Source: JABSOG01 sp041583135 (GTDB lineage Bacteria > Pseudomonadota > Gammaproteobacteria > Enterobacterales > Alteromonadaceae). Taken from it: DNA of 50,362 bases. The notes beneath the pieces are model-generated. The model was not told where the DNA came from. It worked only from the letters and a program-made list of their open reading frames with translations, and did not search any database. Below are positions 1-8,455 of this stretch, piece after piece. The stretch covers positions 1 through 50,362 of the forward strand of contig JBFHGJ010000036.1 of the NCBI GenBank assembly GCA_041583135.1, in the 5' to 3' direction. The translations under genes and the position numbers were made by a program. Each line of letters opens with the position of its first letter. The stretch's first letter is position 1.

Positions 1-109
1 AGTTTGCTCACTCAAATAGGTCATTTTGTATTGCCAATTCGGCGGGATGATAGATGGTATCCCAGATGTATAAAGCCAAAACCATCCAAATATCCCACCA
101 AAAAAAGAA

Positions 110-136
110 ATGCCAGTCAGCTTAACTGACTGGCAT
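110..136. other. Perfect stem-loop upstream of nlpI
   Basis: An 11-bp perfect inverted repeat (ATGCCAGTCAG, 5-base loop, CTGACTGGCAT) lies in the 244-base stretch before nlpI. Read on the minus strand it is followed by a run of T, as in a rho-independent terminator. On the plus strand the A-rich tract precedes the stem instead. It may end transcription of whatever lies left of the window or form a hairpin in the nlpI leader. I see nothing else firm in bases 1-244. Confidence 0.55.
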
Positions 137-244
137 TAGCCAATTGGCGCCCTTTGTCGTTTGCCAAATTTTTACAATTTAACCCTACCATTGGCCATCT
201 CAGGCCTTATACTTGGATTAACTCAGTTGCATAAGGTGAGATTG

Positions 245-1135
245 ATGCAGGCACAATCGAAAATCACAGAGCGGTCTTGGTCGTTTATGGCCATGTTGTT
301 ATGTGCTCTGACGTTGTTGGGCGGTTGCCAAAATACCGCTAAGACAGTAACCCTTTCGGATCTCATCATCGCTGAACCATTGGAAGTACACTATCGTAAA
401 GAGCTGCACCTAGCGAGATTGAATGAGATCTTAAACACTGCAGAGATAACCGCGCAAGAGCGTGCTCGGCTACTGTATGAGCGCGGCGTCGTCTATGATG
501 AGCTGGGGCTTAAGTTTCTTGCCCGTTTCGATTTCAATCAGGCACTACAGCTAAAACCTGACCTTGCCGAAGCCTATAACTTTCTTGGGGTTTACATGAC
601 CCTAACCCGTAACTTTGACAGTGCCTATGAAGCGTTTGATTCAGCCAACGAACTCAAACCCGATTATCAATTTGCTTTTTTCAGTCGTGGTATTGCCTTG
701 TATTACGGCAATAGGGCAAAACTGGGGGCGCAAGATCTCAAACATTTTTATGACTTCAAACCGAGCGATCCCTATCGTATCTTGTGGCAATATATTGTGC
801 AGAGTAAATTCGATAAGGCCTATGCGCTTAGTGAGCTCAAAAACAATGCCGCGCTTGCCGCGCAAGGTGAGTGGGCGAGTGACATTGTTAAACTTTATCT
901 TAACGAGTTAAGTGAGAAAGCGTTTCTCAGTTCGTTGGCTGACAATCGTCTAACATCCCAGCAGCAAGCAGAGCGCTTGTGTGAGGCCTATTTCTACCTT
1001 GGTAAATATCGCGATATAAACGGTGATAGCGAAGCGGCTCAAGACTTTTACAAGCTGGCATTGGCAACCAATGTTTATGGCTTTATCGAGCACAAATATG
1101 CCAGATTGGAGTTGGATCTCCACCGTCTGCCTTAG
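245..1135 (+). CDS. nlpI: NlpI-type TPR lipoprotein
   Basis: The product is a 296-residue lipoprotein, very close to the 294 residues of E. coli NlpI. That protein is an outer-membrane-anchored TPR adaptor that brings peptidoglycan endopeptidases to the protease Prc. The sequence shows a short hydrophobic signal ending in a lipobox (LLGGC), then helical repeats typical of TPRs, including RARLLYERGVVYDELG and AEAYNFLGVYMTLTRNFD. I chose the ATG at 245 because AAGGTGAG lies just upstream and because it gives the family length. A longer frame opens at 161 but would bury the signal peptide. The next gene begins 8 bases after the stop, so the two are probably cotranscribed. Membership is seen in sequence; the adaptor role is from the family. 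Confidence 0.85.
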   Translation: MQAQSKITERSWSFMAMLLCALTLLGGCQNTAKTVTLSDLIIAEPLEVHYRKELHLARLNEILNTAEITAQERARLLYERGVVYDELGLKFLARFDFNQALQLKPDLAEAYNFLGVYMTLTRNFDSAYEAFDSANELKPDYQFAFFSRGIALYYGNRAKLGAQDLKHFYDFKPSDPYRILWQYIVQSKFDKAYALSELKNNAALAAQGEWASDIVKLYLNELSEKAFLSSLADNRLTSQQQAERLCEAYFYLGKYRDINGDSEAAQDFYKLALATNVYGFIEHKYARLELDLHRLP

Positions 1136-1143
1136 CGAACACC

Positions 1144-2505
1144 ATGCCGGTAAAACGTTGCCTTAAAGTTGGTTTTAGAGCGGTTGTGGTTATTTGGGCG
1201 GTGATCTTGCTCCAAGGGGCCGTGTGTGCCAACCGACAAATGGTGGCTTGGCACTTTGATAAGAAGCCCAATGACTTGCTCTTTTATCAAGCCTTGGCTC
1301 TTGATATTCCTAAAGCACGACTGATCTACTTTCACAGGGCAAAAGACTGGTCTGTTGCCGCCAAACTCCGCTATTTGCGCCATGAGTCTCTTAAGCATGA
1401 CGCCCAAGCTCATCTACTGATCGCCACTACACTGTTTGAAGATGGCCAATACGACAGGGCATTGCAATGGACCAACAATACTTCTGTTGCCGGCAACAGC
1501 GACAGCTTGTTGTTAAAAGGAAAAATCTACCTAGCCCAACAACGCTATGAACAGGCACGGCTACTTTTGTTAGGACGCAAAGAACCCGCTGCAAAGGCCA
1601 TGCTGGCGCGTAGCTACCTAGCCTTTGGCGATTTTAAGCGGGCACAAGCCTTACTTGAAGGTAACACCAGCCAATACGCCTTAAGACTTAACCAACGGCT
1701 AACCAAGGCGATGACTACCACACATAAAACAGCTGTTTGTAAGCTTAAATTACAGCTGTTGGCATCGGATCTTAACGGATTAGAGTATGCTGCCGGACTT
1801 ATCGAAAAGTGGCGAAATAAGGCCAGCTACAAGCAACTACCGATTTGCCTGCTGGAGCCTCAAGGGTTTGACCCTAGTGCACTTGGCTGCGTTGATGAGG
1901 TCGGAAAAAGGCAATCTTGCCAGCTGACCAAAATGGCTGCTCGACTAGCGATAGCGGCAGATGTGCTGCCTGTGATCGTGTATGGGGCCAAAGGTAAGGC
2001 CAATTACAATAACGGCATCATATTTATCAACCGCTTGAAAAGCTTCGGGGTATTTGCCCATGAACTGATGCATCACTTTGGTTTTTTGGACGAGTATGCT
2101 TTGGCGCACGATACCGCGCAGTCGATTTGCGCTAAAGCGCAGGCTGGTTTTGTTGGTGAAAATCTATACATCTTACCGCAAGGTCAAGCGCCAGAAGGTA
2201 TGATTGCCGATATGGTAAAAGTGGCTACCTGTGATGCGACATCGGCGCAAGCCTATAAGCTGGTCAAGCCAATGACCTTGATGGAATTCATGGACCAGTC
2301 GTTGCCGCCGCTGTATTTAGATAAAATCAAAGACAAACTCCACAATCGGCAGCAGCAAATGGCCAACTATCAATACGCCTATGCTTTGGCCTTTGAGCGT
2401 CGAGGCCAACTAGATGAGTATCGTTTTTGGCTTAATGCGTCGGCCGCCAACGGATATTTTGCCGCTAAGGTACTGCTTGGAACATGGGTATCAACCCAGA
2501 AATAA
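1144..2505 (+). CDS. Periplasmic TPR protein with metzincin-like zinc motif
   Basis: The 453-residue protein starts with a basic stretch and a hydrophobic segment (residues about 11-28) ending in a signal-peptide-like VCA site. Residues about 85-180 look like TPR repeats (AHLLIATTLFEDGQYDRAL and similar). Near residue 306 is HELMHHFGFLDEY, which fits HExxHxxGxxD: H306 and H310 as zinc ligands, E307 as catalytic base, G313, and D316 as third ligand. This matches metzincins, with Asp in the last position as in snapalysin. The C-terminus (about 400-445) resembles a Sel1/TPR repeat. It follows nlpI by 8 bases. I infer a secreted or periplasmic metallopeptidase, perhaps working with NlpI. No named family was recognised and the substrate is unknown. 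Confidence 0.7.
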   Translation: MPVKRCLKVGFRAVVVIWAVILLQGAVCANRQMVAWHFDKKPNDLLFYQALALDIPKARLIYFHRAKDWSVAAKLRYLRHESLKHDAQAHLLIATTLFEDGQYDRALQWTNNTSVAGNSDSLLLKGKIYLAQQRYEQARLLLLGRKEPAAKAMLARSYLAFGDFKRAQALLEGNTSQYALRLNQRLTKAMTTTHKTAVCKLKLQLLASDLNGLEYAAGLIEKWRNKASYKQLPICLLEPQGFDPSALGCVDEVGKRQSCQLTKMAARLAIAADVLPVIVYGAKGKANYNNGIIFINRLKSFGVFAHELMHHFGFLDEYALAHDTAQSICAKAQAGFVGENLYILPQGQAPEGMIADMVKVATCDATSAQAYKLVKPMTLMEFMDQSLPPLYLDKIKDKLHNRQQQMANYQYAYALAFERRGQLDEYRFWLNASAANGYFAAKVLLGTWVSTQK

Positions 2506-2667
2506 GCCTTGGTTATCGTCAGAAAACCTTAGCTAACTGATTGGTTTTTATCACATGTTTTAAAAAATGATAAAAAATATCGGTTTTTTCTTGCGCTCGG
2601 GAAAAGCTTTGACTAACTTTAAAAGCGAAACAGGAACTTTCTAACCCACGTCATAAGGACTGATACT

Positions 2668-3081
2668 ATGAAAAACCGCAATACCATCTCAATCACCAAA
2701 CACCTTGTTAAAACCGCTTGTGCTGTCGTTTTTGGCGCGTCTGTTGTACTGGCACCTGCGTTGCAGGCTGTTGCCGGAAATCGTGTTCAAGGCCCTGTTA
2801 CTCAAGACATCGAGTCGCAGATCTTGTTGAGCTTTAATGATCAGGACGATCAAATGGCCAATGCCGGTAAACGCGTACAGGGGCAAAGCACTAAGGTTAA
2901 TATCAACTTGGCAAACTTTGAACAGCTGGTCGCGCTACCGGGGATTGGCAAGGTGAAAGCCAACGCCATTTTGCGTTACCGTGAAGAAGTCGGTCGCTTC
3001 GAAACCCTCGAAGACCTGCAAAATATCAAAGGCATCGGCGCTAAGCTTTATGCCAAGTTGCAAGGCAAAATTGAGATCTGA
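2668..3081 (+). CDS. ComEA-like helix-hairpin-helix protein
   Basis: The 137-residue protein has an N-terminal signal-like segment (basic start, hydrophobic run to about residue 35). Its C-terminal domain, about residues 75-137, carries two helix-hairpin-helix motifs, LPGIGKVKANAILRYR and IKGIGAKLYAKLQG. It also contains VNINLANFEQL, the usual ComEA 'NINTA..EEL' entry motif. ComEA-family proteins bind double-stranded DNA in the periplasm during uptake for transformation. The start follows AAGGA at a good distance. A strong terminator lies 49 bases after the stop, so it is monocistronic or the last gene of its transcript. It lacks the comEC/comF neighbours of some species. The fold is clear; an uptake role is inferred. 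Confidence 0.8.
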   Translation: MKNRNTISITKHLVKTACAVVFGASVVLAPALQAVAGNRVQGPVTQDIESQILLSFNDQDDQMANAGKRVQGQSTKVNINLANFEQLVALPGIGKVKANAILRYREEVGRFETLEDLQNIKGIGAKLYAKLQGKIEI

Positions 3082-3129
3082 GGTTAACCTTTTGTCGTAA
3101 AAAGTGGGTTCCTTACTGAATATGACTCC

Positions 3130-3154
3130 GGGAAGCGCAAGCTTCCCTTTTTTT
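3130..3154 (+). terminator. Rho-independent terminator after the comEA-like gene
   Basis: The stem GGGAAGC / GCTTCCC with a GCAA loop is followed directly by seven T. It sits 49 bases after the stop codon and points the same way as the comEA-like gene. Confidence 0.85.
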
Positions 3155-3410
3155 ATGACCAGGGATGGTCGGTATGCCTACGTTGTAGGGAACATTCGTA
3201 GGCGATGACCAGGGATGGTCGGTCACAGAAATATTGCTCCTGCAATTTCTGCATTTCCTACGTCCTGTAGGTCACAGAAATATTGCTCCTGCAATTTCTG
3301 CATTTCCTACGTCCTGTAGGTCACAGAAATATTGCTCCTGCAATTTCTGCATTTCCTACGTCCTGTAGGTCACAGAAATATTGCTCCTGCAATTTCTGTA
3401 TTTCCTACAC
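3155..3410. repeat. Tandem 49-bp hairpin repeat array
   Basis: The 387-base gap between the comEA-like gene and the EAL-HDOD gene is mostly repeats. Three exact 49-bp copies begin at 3223, 3272 and 3321, and a fourth, diverging near its end, begins at 3370. Each unit can fold into two hairpins: CAGAAA..TTGC/GCAATTTCTG, and CCTAC/GTAGG around a 5-base loop. Upstream, a second motif (ATGACCAGGGATGGTCGGT, itself a GACCA/TGGTC hairpin) occurs at 3155 and 3205. No open reading frame of note runs through it. It resembles intergenic palindromic repeats of marine gammaproteobacteria; origin and function are unknown. Confidence 0.85.
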
Positions 3411-3468
3411 ATTACCGGTGCACAGAGGCGATTTTAGCTGAGCTTTTAGCCGCTAAATAACATCGGAT

Positions 3469-4683
3469 CTATTCGCCTAAAGCCGCCATTTGGACATTGG
3501 CCCATTCGGTTGCGTCTTGATAAATTTCCGGCAATTTATCGCCGCAAAGCGTCAATGTGGTTGCGAGCTGCTCGGCTTGCGACCATTTGCCTTTCTCAAG
3601 TTGCTTGATGATAGCAACGTATTGCGCTAGGGTCCCTTGCTTGTCTGTCAGTGCCAGTTTGATTTCATCAGATAGTGGCAGCTTGTCCATTACGGCACCG
3701 ATAGGCTGGTCGAGCATGGCGTCTATCAGTGACAACATACCGGTCAAAAAGGCGGTAGACATGTCTGTTTCGGCTGCTTGTGCCAGTAACTCGCAAAACC
3801 TTGCCCGAGTCATCGAAAGCCTTGTCAATTCAACTGGTTTATCGGTGCCGACTTGGGCGGCAAACAAAATCGACAAAAACTTTTTCAGTTCGACCACACC
3901 TAAAACCATCAGGGCTTGCTTGATATTGGCGATATCGGTGCGGCGTTTGAAGATAGGGGAATTGGCATAACGCAACAGCTTGTAGGCCAAACCGACATCA
4001 CGCTCAAACACCTTGGTTATCTTACTGATATCAAAATCTTTTTTCGAAGTCTCAAACAACAATTCGGCCAAGGTCAACTGGGCAGGGCTGAGTGAGCGGC
4101 TTTGAACGATTTCGGGTTTAGAGAAAAAGTATCCCTGAAAATAGACAAAACCCAGCTCCAAGGCCTTTTCAAACTCCTCGTTGGTCTCAACTTTTTCTGC
4201 CAGCAGCTTGATCTGTGGAAAATCGACGATGGCTTGCTTTATTTCAAGCATTTGCTTATAGCTGGTTTCCATGAAATCGACCTTGATAATATCGACATAA
4301 GGATAAAAATGACGCCAGACTGGTTCATGAACATAGTCGTCAAGGGCAATCGTATACCCTGCCTCTTTGAGTAAGCGGCATTCGTTGAGTAACTTTTTGC
4401 CCGGTTGTACGGTTTCTAGAATCTCAACCACCACATGCTCTTGGTGTAACATGGTTGGGTATTTTTTCAGCAGCGTTTCGAGGGTAAAGTTAATAAAGGC
4501 CGGTTTGTTGCCGGTAAAATCGTCGATGCCGACATTGAGCTGGTTTTCAATCAGCTTTGATGTCGCTTCGTTTGCATCAACTTCGGGAAATACATTGTCT
4601 AATGAGTCGCGAAAAAGCAATTCATAGGCAAACAGGTTCTTATCCCTGTCGAGGATTGGCTGTCGGGCTGCATATAAATACAT
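3469..4683 (-). CDS. EAL-HDOD signalling protein with degenerate EAL
   Basis: The 404-residue protein has an EAL-like domain (about 1-200) and an HDOD domain (about 200-395). The usual catalytic EAL signature reads YELLFRD here, and the DDFGTG loop is reduced to DDYVHEP. The residues needed for metal-dependent c-di-GMP hydrolysis are therefore missing. The HDOD part shows LAYKLLRYANSP and IKQALMVLGVVELKKFL, typical of the family. Proteins of this layout (for example CdgJ of Vibrio cholerae and YuxH-like proteins) act as regulators of motility or biofilm rather than as phosphodiesterases. The gene stands alone on the minus strand, divergent from the chemoreceptor-like gene at 5111. Family assignment is strong; the output is unknown. 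Confidence 0.85.
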   Translation of the reverse strand: MYLYAARQPILDRDKNLFAYELLFRDSLDNVFPEVDANEATSKLIENQLNVGIDDFTGNKPAFINFTLETLLKKYPTMLHQEHVVVEILETVQPGKKLLNECRLLKEAGYTIALDDYVHEPVWRHFYPYVDIIKVDFMETSYKQMLEIKQAIVDFPQIKLLAEKVETNEEFEKALELGFVYFQGYFFSKPEIVQSRSLSPAQLTLAELLFETSKKDFDISKITKVFERDVGLAYKLLRYANSPIFKRRTDIANIKQALMVLGVVELKKFLSILFAAQVGTDKPVELTRLSMTRARFCELLAQAAETDMSTAFLTGMLSLIDAMLDQPIGAVMDKLPLSDEIKLALTDKQGTLAQYVAIIKQLEKGKWSQAEQLATTLTLCGDKLPEIYQDATEWANVQMAALGE

Positions 4684-5110
4684 AAATTAACCACATTCTA
4701 TAGGTTCTTTAACGACTGTAGCGCTCAAAACATAGCATTTAATTCATTGAAAAGAAACCATCGAATAAAGGGCCAGTCGGCAAATGCTGAGGTTATTAAA
4801 TGACCATTGCTAAAAGATTGTTACATTTGCTTAAATTTGCGTAAAAGAATGCTTTTACCCGGGCGTTAATTGGTCTACGATATATCAAGGACATCCGTTT
4901 GTGACAATATGTCATCTAAAGCAAACCTAAGGATTAGGTAAAATGGTTGCCTGTCAGGCAATGATACTTCAAGGCTTTTGAGGGATGGACGACAACATCA
5001 CTTTAACTGAAAATTAAATCTCCTATTGCGTACCATTGCCCTGTGTAACCTGCTCGCTGAGTGTCGGCAGGTGATGAACAACGAAAACCATAAATTAAAG
5101 GCGTAATTCT
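4684..5110 (+). other. 427-base divergent intergenic region
   Basis: This gap separates the divergent EAL-HDOD and chemoreceptor-like genes and must hold both promoters. I could not pick a convincing -35/-10 pair. The part at about 4920-5000 can form three consecutive hairpins, listed separately. No short gene is evident. Confidence 0.5.
4921..4996 (+). promoter_or_regulatory. Candidate structured RNA leader (three hairpins)
   Basis: GCAAACC is followed by the hairpin CCTAA-GGA-TTAGG (4926-4938), the perfect dyad TTGCCTGTCAGGCAA (4947-4961), and a third stem, CTTCAA/TTGAGG (about 4968-4985). The order resembles the first half of the c-di-GMP-I (GEMM) riboswitch, which also opens with GCAAACC. 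However, the highly conserved GACGCAAAG joining segment is absent, so this is not a canonical GEMM. The 15-bp dyad could equally be a protein operator. Confidence 0.3.
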
Positions 5111-6016
5111 ATGTCTATGCTACAAAAATTATTTGGTGGTGAATCTCGCGTCCCTGAGGGGAAAGTATTGATCGATCAGCGAGAGTTCAACGAGATGAGG
5201 GAAAAGGCTGCGGCTTTTGACAAGTTTGCAAGTTCACAAAGCCGTTCAATCGCACAGGCCATTACGACCAATGCCGAAGCGGTCAACAAGGCTGCGATGC
5301 AGCGATTGAATTCCATTGAACAAAGCTACCAAATGGTGCGGGATTTTATCGAACAGTCTCGTTCGGTTGAGAACATCTCGCAAAGTTCGTTTGAATCTGC
5401 CTCGGAAACGTCTAGCACCAGTGAAGACTGTATTGAACAGTTGGACAAATTGGTCGCCAACATCCGCAGCTCAGCTCAATTTATTAATGAGTTTACCGCA
5501 CTTTTAGCCAATCTTGATGAGAACAGCAAGAATATCGACTCTTTAGTGGAATCGATTAAAGGCATTGCCGAACAGACCAATCTCTTGGCCCTAAATGCTG
5601 CCATTGAGGCGGCTCGTGCCGGAGAGCACGGTCGTGGTTTTGCCGTGGTGGCCGATGAGGTCAGATCTCTGGCCAATACCGCCAACAGTTCGGCTGATCA
5701 AATTCAGACAGAAATGAAAAAAATCATGGATGTCTCAGGTTCAATCATCAGCAAGCAAAAAGAGGTGCAAACACTGATCGATACCAGTGTCAGCATCGCC
5801 GATGAAACGACTTCTAGGCTGGGCTCTTTGGCACAATTGGCCAAAGCCAGTTCACAGTCAGTTGCACAAACTATCGACCAGGTCCGTGAACAATTGGCCA
5901 GCTCAGATACGATTGTGAACAATATGGATGCTTTGGTTGAAGACACGCAACAAGCCATTGACGGCTCGTCGAAAAATATGGAGTTGGGCAAGGCGCTCAT
6001 GAGCGAACTTTCCTGA
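5111..6016 (+). CDS. Soluble methyl-accepting chemotaxis-like protein
   Basis: The 301-residue protein contains the conserved chemoreceptor signalling hairpin in its middle (about residues 145-205). Its motifs include GIAEQTNLLALNAAIEAAR and GRGFAVVADEVRSLA. There is no transmembrane segment, signal peptide or recognisable sensor domain. The N-terminal about 60 residues and the flanks are predicted coiled coil. It should therefore be cytoplasmic and could bind CheA/CheW or a chemosensory-like array. No che genes are nearby. The start at 5111 (ATGTCTATGC) is preceded by a weak AAGGCG. A possibly structured leader lies upstream. What it senses is not visible. Confidence 0.85.
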   Translation: MSMLQKLFGGESRVPEGKVLIDQREFNEMREKAAAFDKFASSQSRSIAQAITTNAEAVNKAAMQRLNSIEQSYQMVRDFIEQSRSVENISQSSFESASETSSTSEDCIEQLDKLVANIRSSAQFINEFTALLANLDENSKNIDSLVESIKGIAEQTNLLALNAAIEAARAGEHGRGFAVVADEVRSLANTANSSADQIQTEMKKIMDVSGSIISKQKEVQTLIDTSVSIADETTSRLGSLAQLAKASSQSVAQTIDQVREQLASSDTIVNNMDALVEDTQQAIDGSSKNMELGKALMSELS

Positions 6017-6039
6017 TATAGGAGTAAGACCCGAGGGTA

Positions 6040-6180
6040 ATGCGTGCAGTTGTTGGCGCTTTATTGTTCGGAAAACTACGAATGACGCTACGCGAGGCAA
6101 AACGGTATTCACCGCAAGATACAGTGATTATATCGCAAAACCAAGCTGTGTACCTGATGCCAGTCAACCCGGTCGGTTGA
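6040..6180 (+). CDS. Possible 46-residue small protein
   Basis: A 47-codon frame runs from ATG at 6040 to TGA at 6180 in the 302-base gap between the chemoreceptor-like gene and the TonB2 operon. CGAGGG lies just upstream but very close to the start. The peptide has a short hydrophobic start (MRAVVGALLFG) and then a polar, protein-like tail (TLREAKRYSPQDTVII). I do not recognise it. It may be chance; the rest of the gap (6181-6318) must carry the TonB2 promoter, which I could not pin down. Confidence 0.2.
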   Translation: MRAVVGALLFGKLRMTLREAKRYSPQDTVIISQNQAVYLMPVNPVG

Positions 6181-6318
6181 CATCGCAGGGGATTTCATAG
6201 AAGATTCATGGGATTTTGTCGCTAAAGCGGCAAACCCCATTTTACAGTGTAAAAGCTTTTTCAATCTCTACAGCGTTTAGGCTGAGAGGCTTATTTTTAA
6301 AATAAATGGTTGGGAACT

Positions 6319-7089
6319 ATGTCTGTGAAAATCAGAAAAAGTCTAATTGCGTCGGCTTTGGTCGGTGCCTTAGCAATGGTCAGTGGTTCGGTTGCTGCTG
6401 ATCCACTTGAAGATTTGCATAAAGCTGAAGCTCAAATTCACAAAGACGGCAAGAAAAGCCAAGATAAAATCGACAACTTGTACGAGCAAGGTCAAGTATT
6501 GTTGGGTGAATATCGAGCTGTCGTTGATGAAACTGAGAATCTAAAAGTCTACAACGATTACGTAGCCGGTTTGGTTCGTAGCCAGCAAGCTGAAATCGAC
6601 TCTTTGAACGAACAGATTCAGGAGATTGAAAACACCCGCAAAAACGTCGTGCCATTGATGTACAAAATGATCGACACCCTCGAAGCTTTCGTTAAAGCTG
6701 ATATTCCAATTAAATTAGACGAGCGCATTGAGCGTATCGCACGCTTGCGTGACAACATGAGCCGTGCTGATATCACCGTATCAGAACGCTATCGTCAGGT
6801 ATTGGAAGCCTATCAAATTGAGAAAGACATGGGTTCTTTGGTAACCGCATGGCAAGGTAATTTGAATGTAGACGGCCGTGACCGCACAGTAGATTTCGTG
6901 ATGGTTGGTCGTGTTGCTTGGTTGGCACAGTCATTAGATCAGAAAAGTGCTTGGGTTTGGGATAACAACACCAAAACCTGGAAAGAGCTCGAAGACGGCT
7001 ACCTTCGTCCTGTGACTATGACTATTCGTGTAGCGCGTCAACAATCAGCGCCTGCGCTTGTTAAACTACCGATTTTTGCCGCGGAGTAA
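6319..7089 (+). CDS. DUF3450 periplasmic protein, first gene of the TonB2 operon
   Basis: A 256-residue protein with a signal peptide ending SVAA-DPLEDL. It is followed by long heptad-rich helices (about 30-110: KAEAQIHKDGKKSQDKIDNL, then QAEIDSLNEQIQEIENTR) and a small C-terminal domain. This matches DUF3450, the conserved first gene of TonB2 clusters in Vibrio and Shewanella. A TTG at 6310 opens the frame earlier, but ATG at 6319 puts the basic signal-peptide start (MSVKIRKS) at the N-terminus. The ttpC gene begins 7 bases after the stop. It probably sits in the periplasm and assists the TonB2 complex; its exact role is not established. Confidence 0.85.
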   Translation: MSVKIRKSLIASALVGALAMVSGSVAADPLEDLHKAEAQIHKDGKKSQDKIDNLYEQGQVLLGEYRAVVDETENLKVYNDYVAGLVRSQQAEIDSLNEQIQEIENTRKNVVPLMYKMIDTLEAFVKADIPIKLDERIERIARLRDNMSRADITVSERYRQVLEAYQIEKDMGSLVTAWQGNLNVDGRDRTVDFVMVGRVAWLAQSLDQKSAWVWDNNTKTWKELEDGYLRPVTMTIRVARQQSAPALVKLPIFAAE

Positions 7090-7096
7090 ACCAATA

Positions 7097-8455
7097 ATGA
7101 AGACCTTTATCAAAAGTTTAGCATTAGTTGCAACCATGGCTTTGTCTGTCGGTTCAGCTACTACCTACGCAAACGACGCGCTCGACAAGTTGCTTGAGCA
7201 AGTCAAGAAAGACCGTATCTCTGAGGGCAAAATCAACAAAGCCCGTGAAGACGAGTTCAAATCTGCCCGCGCCGACAAGCAAGCCTTGCTTAACAAAGCG
7301 AAAAAAGAATTGGCAGATGAGAAAAATCGTGGTGAGCGTTTGAGCAAGCAGTTCTCACAAAACGAAACCACTTTGGCACAAAAGGCCGTTGAACTTGATA
7401 ACGCCAAAGGTGACTTGGGTGAAATCTTCGGTGTGGTACGTCGTCAAGCCAATGACACTATCGGTGCTATCACCAGTTCAATCATCAGCGCTCAATTCCC
7501 TGGTCGTGAGCAGTTGTTGTTGAGCTTGGCAGAAGCGAAAAAATTGCCAACCCTTAAAGAGTTGGAAGAACTTTGGATTGCTTTGCAAACTGAAATGACC
7601 GAGTCTGGCAAAGTTGCCAAGTTCGATGCTCAAGTTGTTTCACTTGACGGTGAAACCAGCAACCAAACCGTGACTCGTGTTGGTAGCTTCAACTTGATGA
7701 CCAACAGCGAATACTTGGTTTACAACATCGATACCAACCAAATTCAGCCTTTGGGTCGTCCTGCAGAAGATCACCAATTGGCAACTGTTGAGCAGTTCTC
7801 TAAAACGCCAGCCGGTTCTTACACCGAGCTATATGTTGACCCGTCGAAAGGCAACTTGTTGCGTTTGAACACTCAGCGCGCCACGCTTGAAGAACGTTAT
7901 GAAGCTGGTGGTCCGGTTGGTGTCATCATCACTTTCGTATTGGGCTTAGGTCTTTTGATTGCCATCTGGCGCTTCGTTGGTCTGACTTTGACCTCTGTGA
8001 AGATGCGTTCTCAGATGAAAAATACTGCCAATCCGAGCAAATCAAACCCACTGGGTCGTATCCTTGCGGTATATCATGAAAACAAAGATGCCGACGTTGA
8101 AAACCTTGAGTTGAAACTTGACGAAGCGATTCTAAGAGAGTTGCCAAGCATTGACCGCGGTATCACCGTTATCAAGATCCTTGCTGCTATCGCACCGCTG
8201 TTGGGCCTATTGGGTACGGTTGTTGGTATGATCGAAACCTTCCAGCAAATTACTTTGTTCGGTACTGGTGATCCGAAGATCATGGCAGGTTCAATCTCAA
8301 TGGCATTGGTTACTACCGCTCAAGGTCTAATCGCCGCCTTGCCACTTATCTTCGTACACGCCATCGTTGCGAGCCAAGCGAAAAGCGTTACCAGTTTGCT
8401 TGACCTTCAAAGTGCCGGCATCATTGCAGCGCACTCGGAGAAGGAGAACGCCTAA
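7097..8455 (+). CDS. ttpC: TonB2-associated ExbB-like protein TtpC
   Basis: A 452-residue inner-membrane protein. The signal peptide (MKTFIKSLALVATMALSVGS..) precedes a long periplasmic, charged coiled-coil region (about 30-110) and a globular part. The C-terminal 180 residues form a MotA/TolQ/ExbB domain: one membrane helix near residue 280 (GVIITFVLGLGLLIAIW) and two later ones in LAAIAPLLGLLGTVVGMI and ALVTTAQGLIAALPLI. TtpC is the extra ExbB-like subunit required for TonB2-dependent uptake in vibrios. ATG at 7097 was chosen over an upstream in-frame start because GGAG precedes it and the signal peptide then begins the protein. The stop overlaps the exbB2 start (TAATG), which suggests translational coupling. 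Confidence 0.9.
   Translation: MKTFIKSLALVATMALSVGSATTYANDALDKLLEQVKKDRISEGKINKAREDEFKSARADKQALLNKAKKELADEKNRGERLSKQFSQNETTLAQKAVELDNAKGDLGEIFGVVRRQANDTIGAITSSIISAQFPGREQLLLSLAEAKKLPTLKELEELWIALQTEMTESGKVAKFDAQVVSLDGETSNQTVTRVGSFNLMTNSEYLVYNIDTNQIQPLGRPAEDHQLATVEQFSKTPAGSYTELYVDPSKGNLLRLNTQRATLEERYEAGGPVGVIITFVLGLGLLIAIWRFVGLTLTSVKMRSQMKNTANPSKSNPLGRILAVYHENKDADVENLELKLDEAILRELPSIDRGITVIKILAAIAPLLGLLGTVVGMIETFQQITLFGTGDPKIMAGSISMALVTTAQGLIAALPLIFVHAIVASQAKSVTSLLDLQSAGIIAAHSEKENA

Noticed and set aside
1..136. Short open stretches on either strand at the left edge, including a hydrophobic minus-strand frame ending TGA near position 10
   Set aside because: At most about 37 codons, crosses the stem-loop, no ribosome-binding site. 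Could be chance; evidence too thin for a gene call.
3155..3410. CRISPR array
   Set aside because: Units are contiguous 49-bp copies with no variable spacers, and no cas genes are present.
4921..4996. Canonical c-di-GMP-I riboswitch
   Set aside because: GCAAACC and the first two helices fit, but the near-invariant GACGCAAAG segment is absent. Kept only as a structured-leader candidate.
6177..6205. TTGACA as promoter of the TonB2 operon
   Set aside because: The -35 hexamer is perfect, but no hexamer resembling TATAAT lies at 16-18 bases. Start site cannot be assigned.
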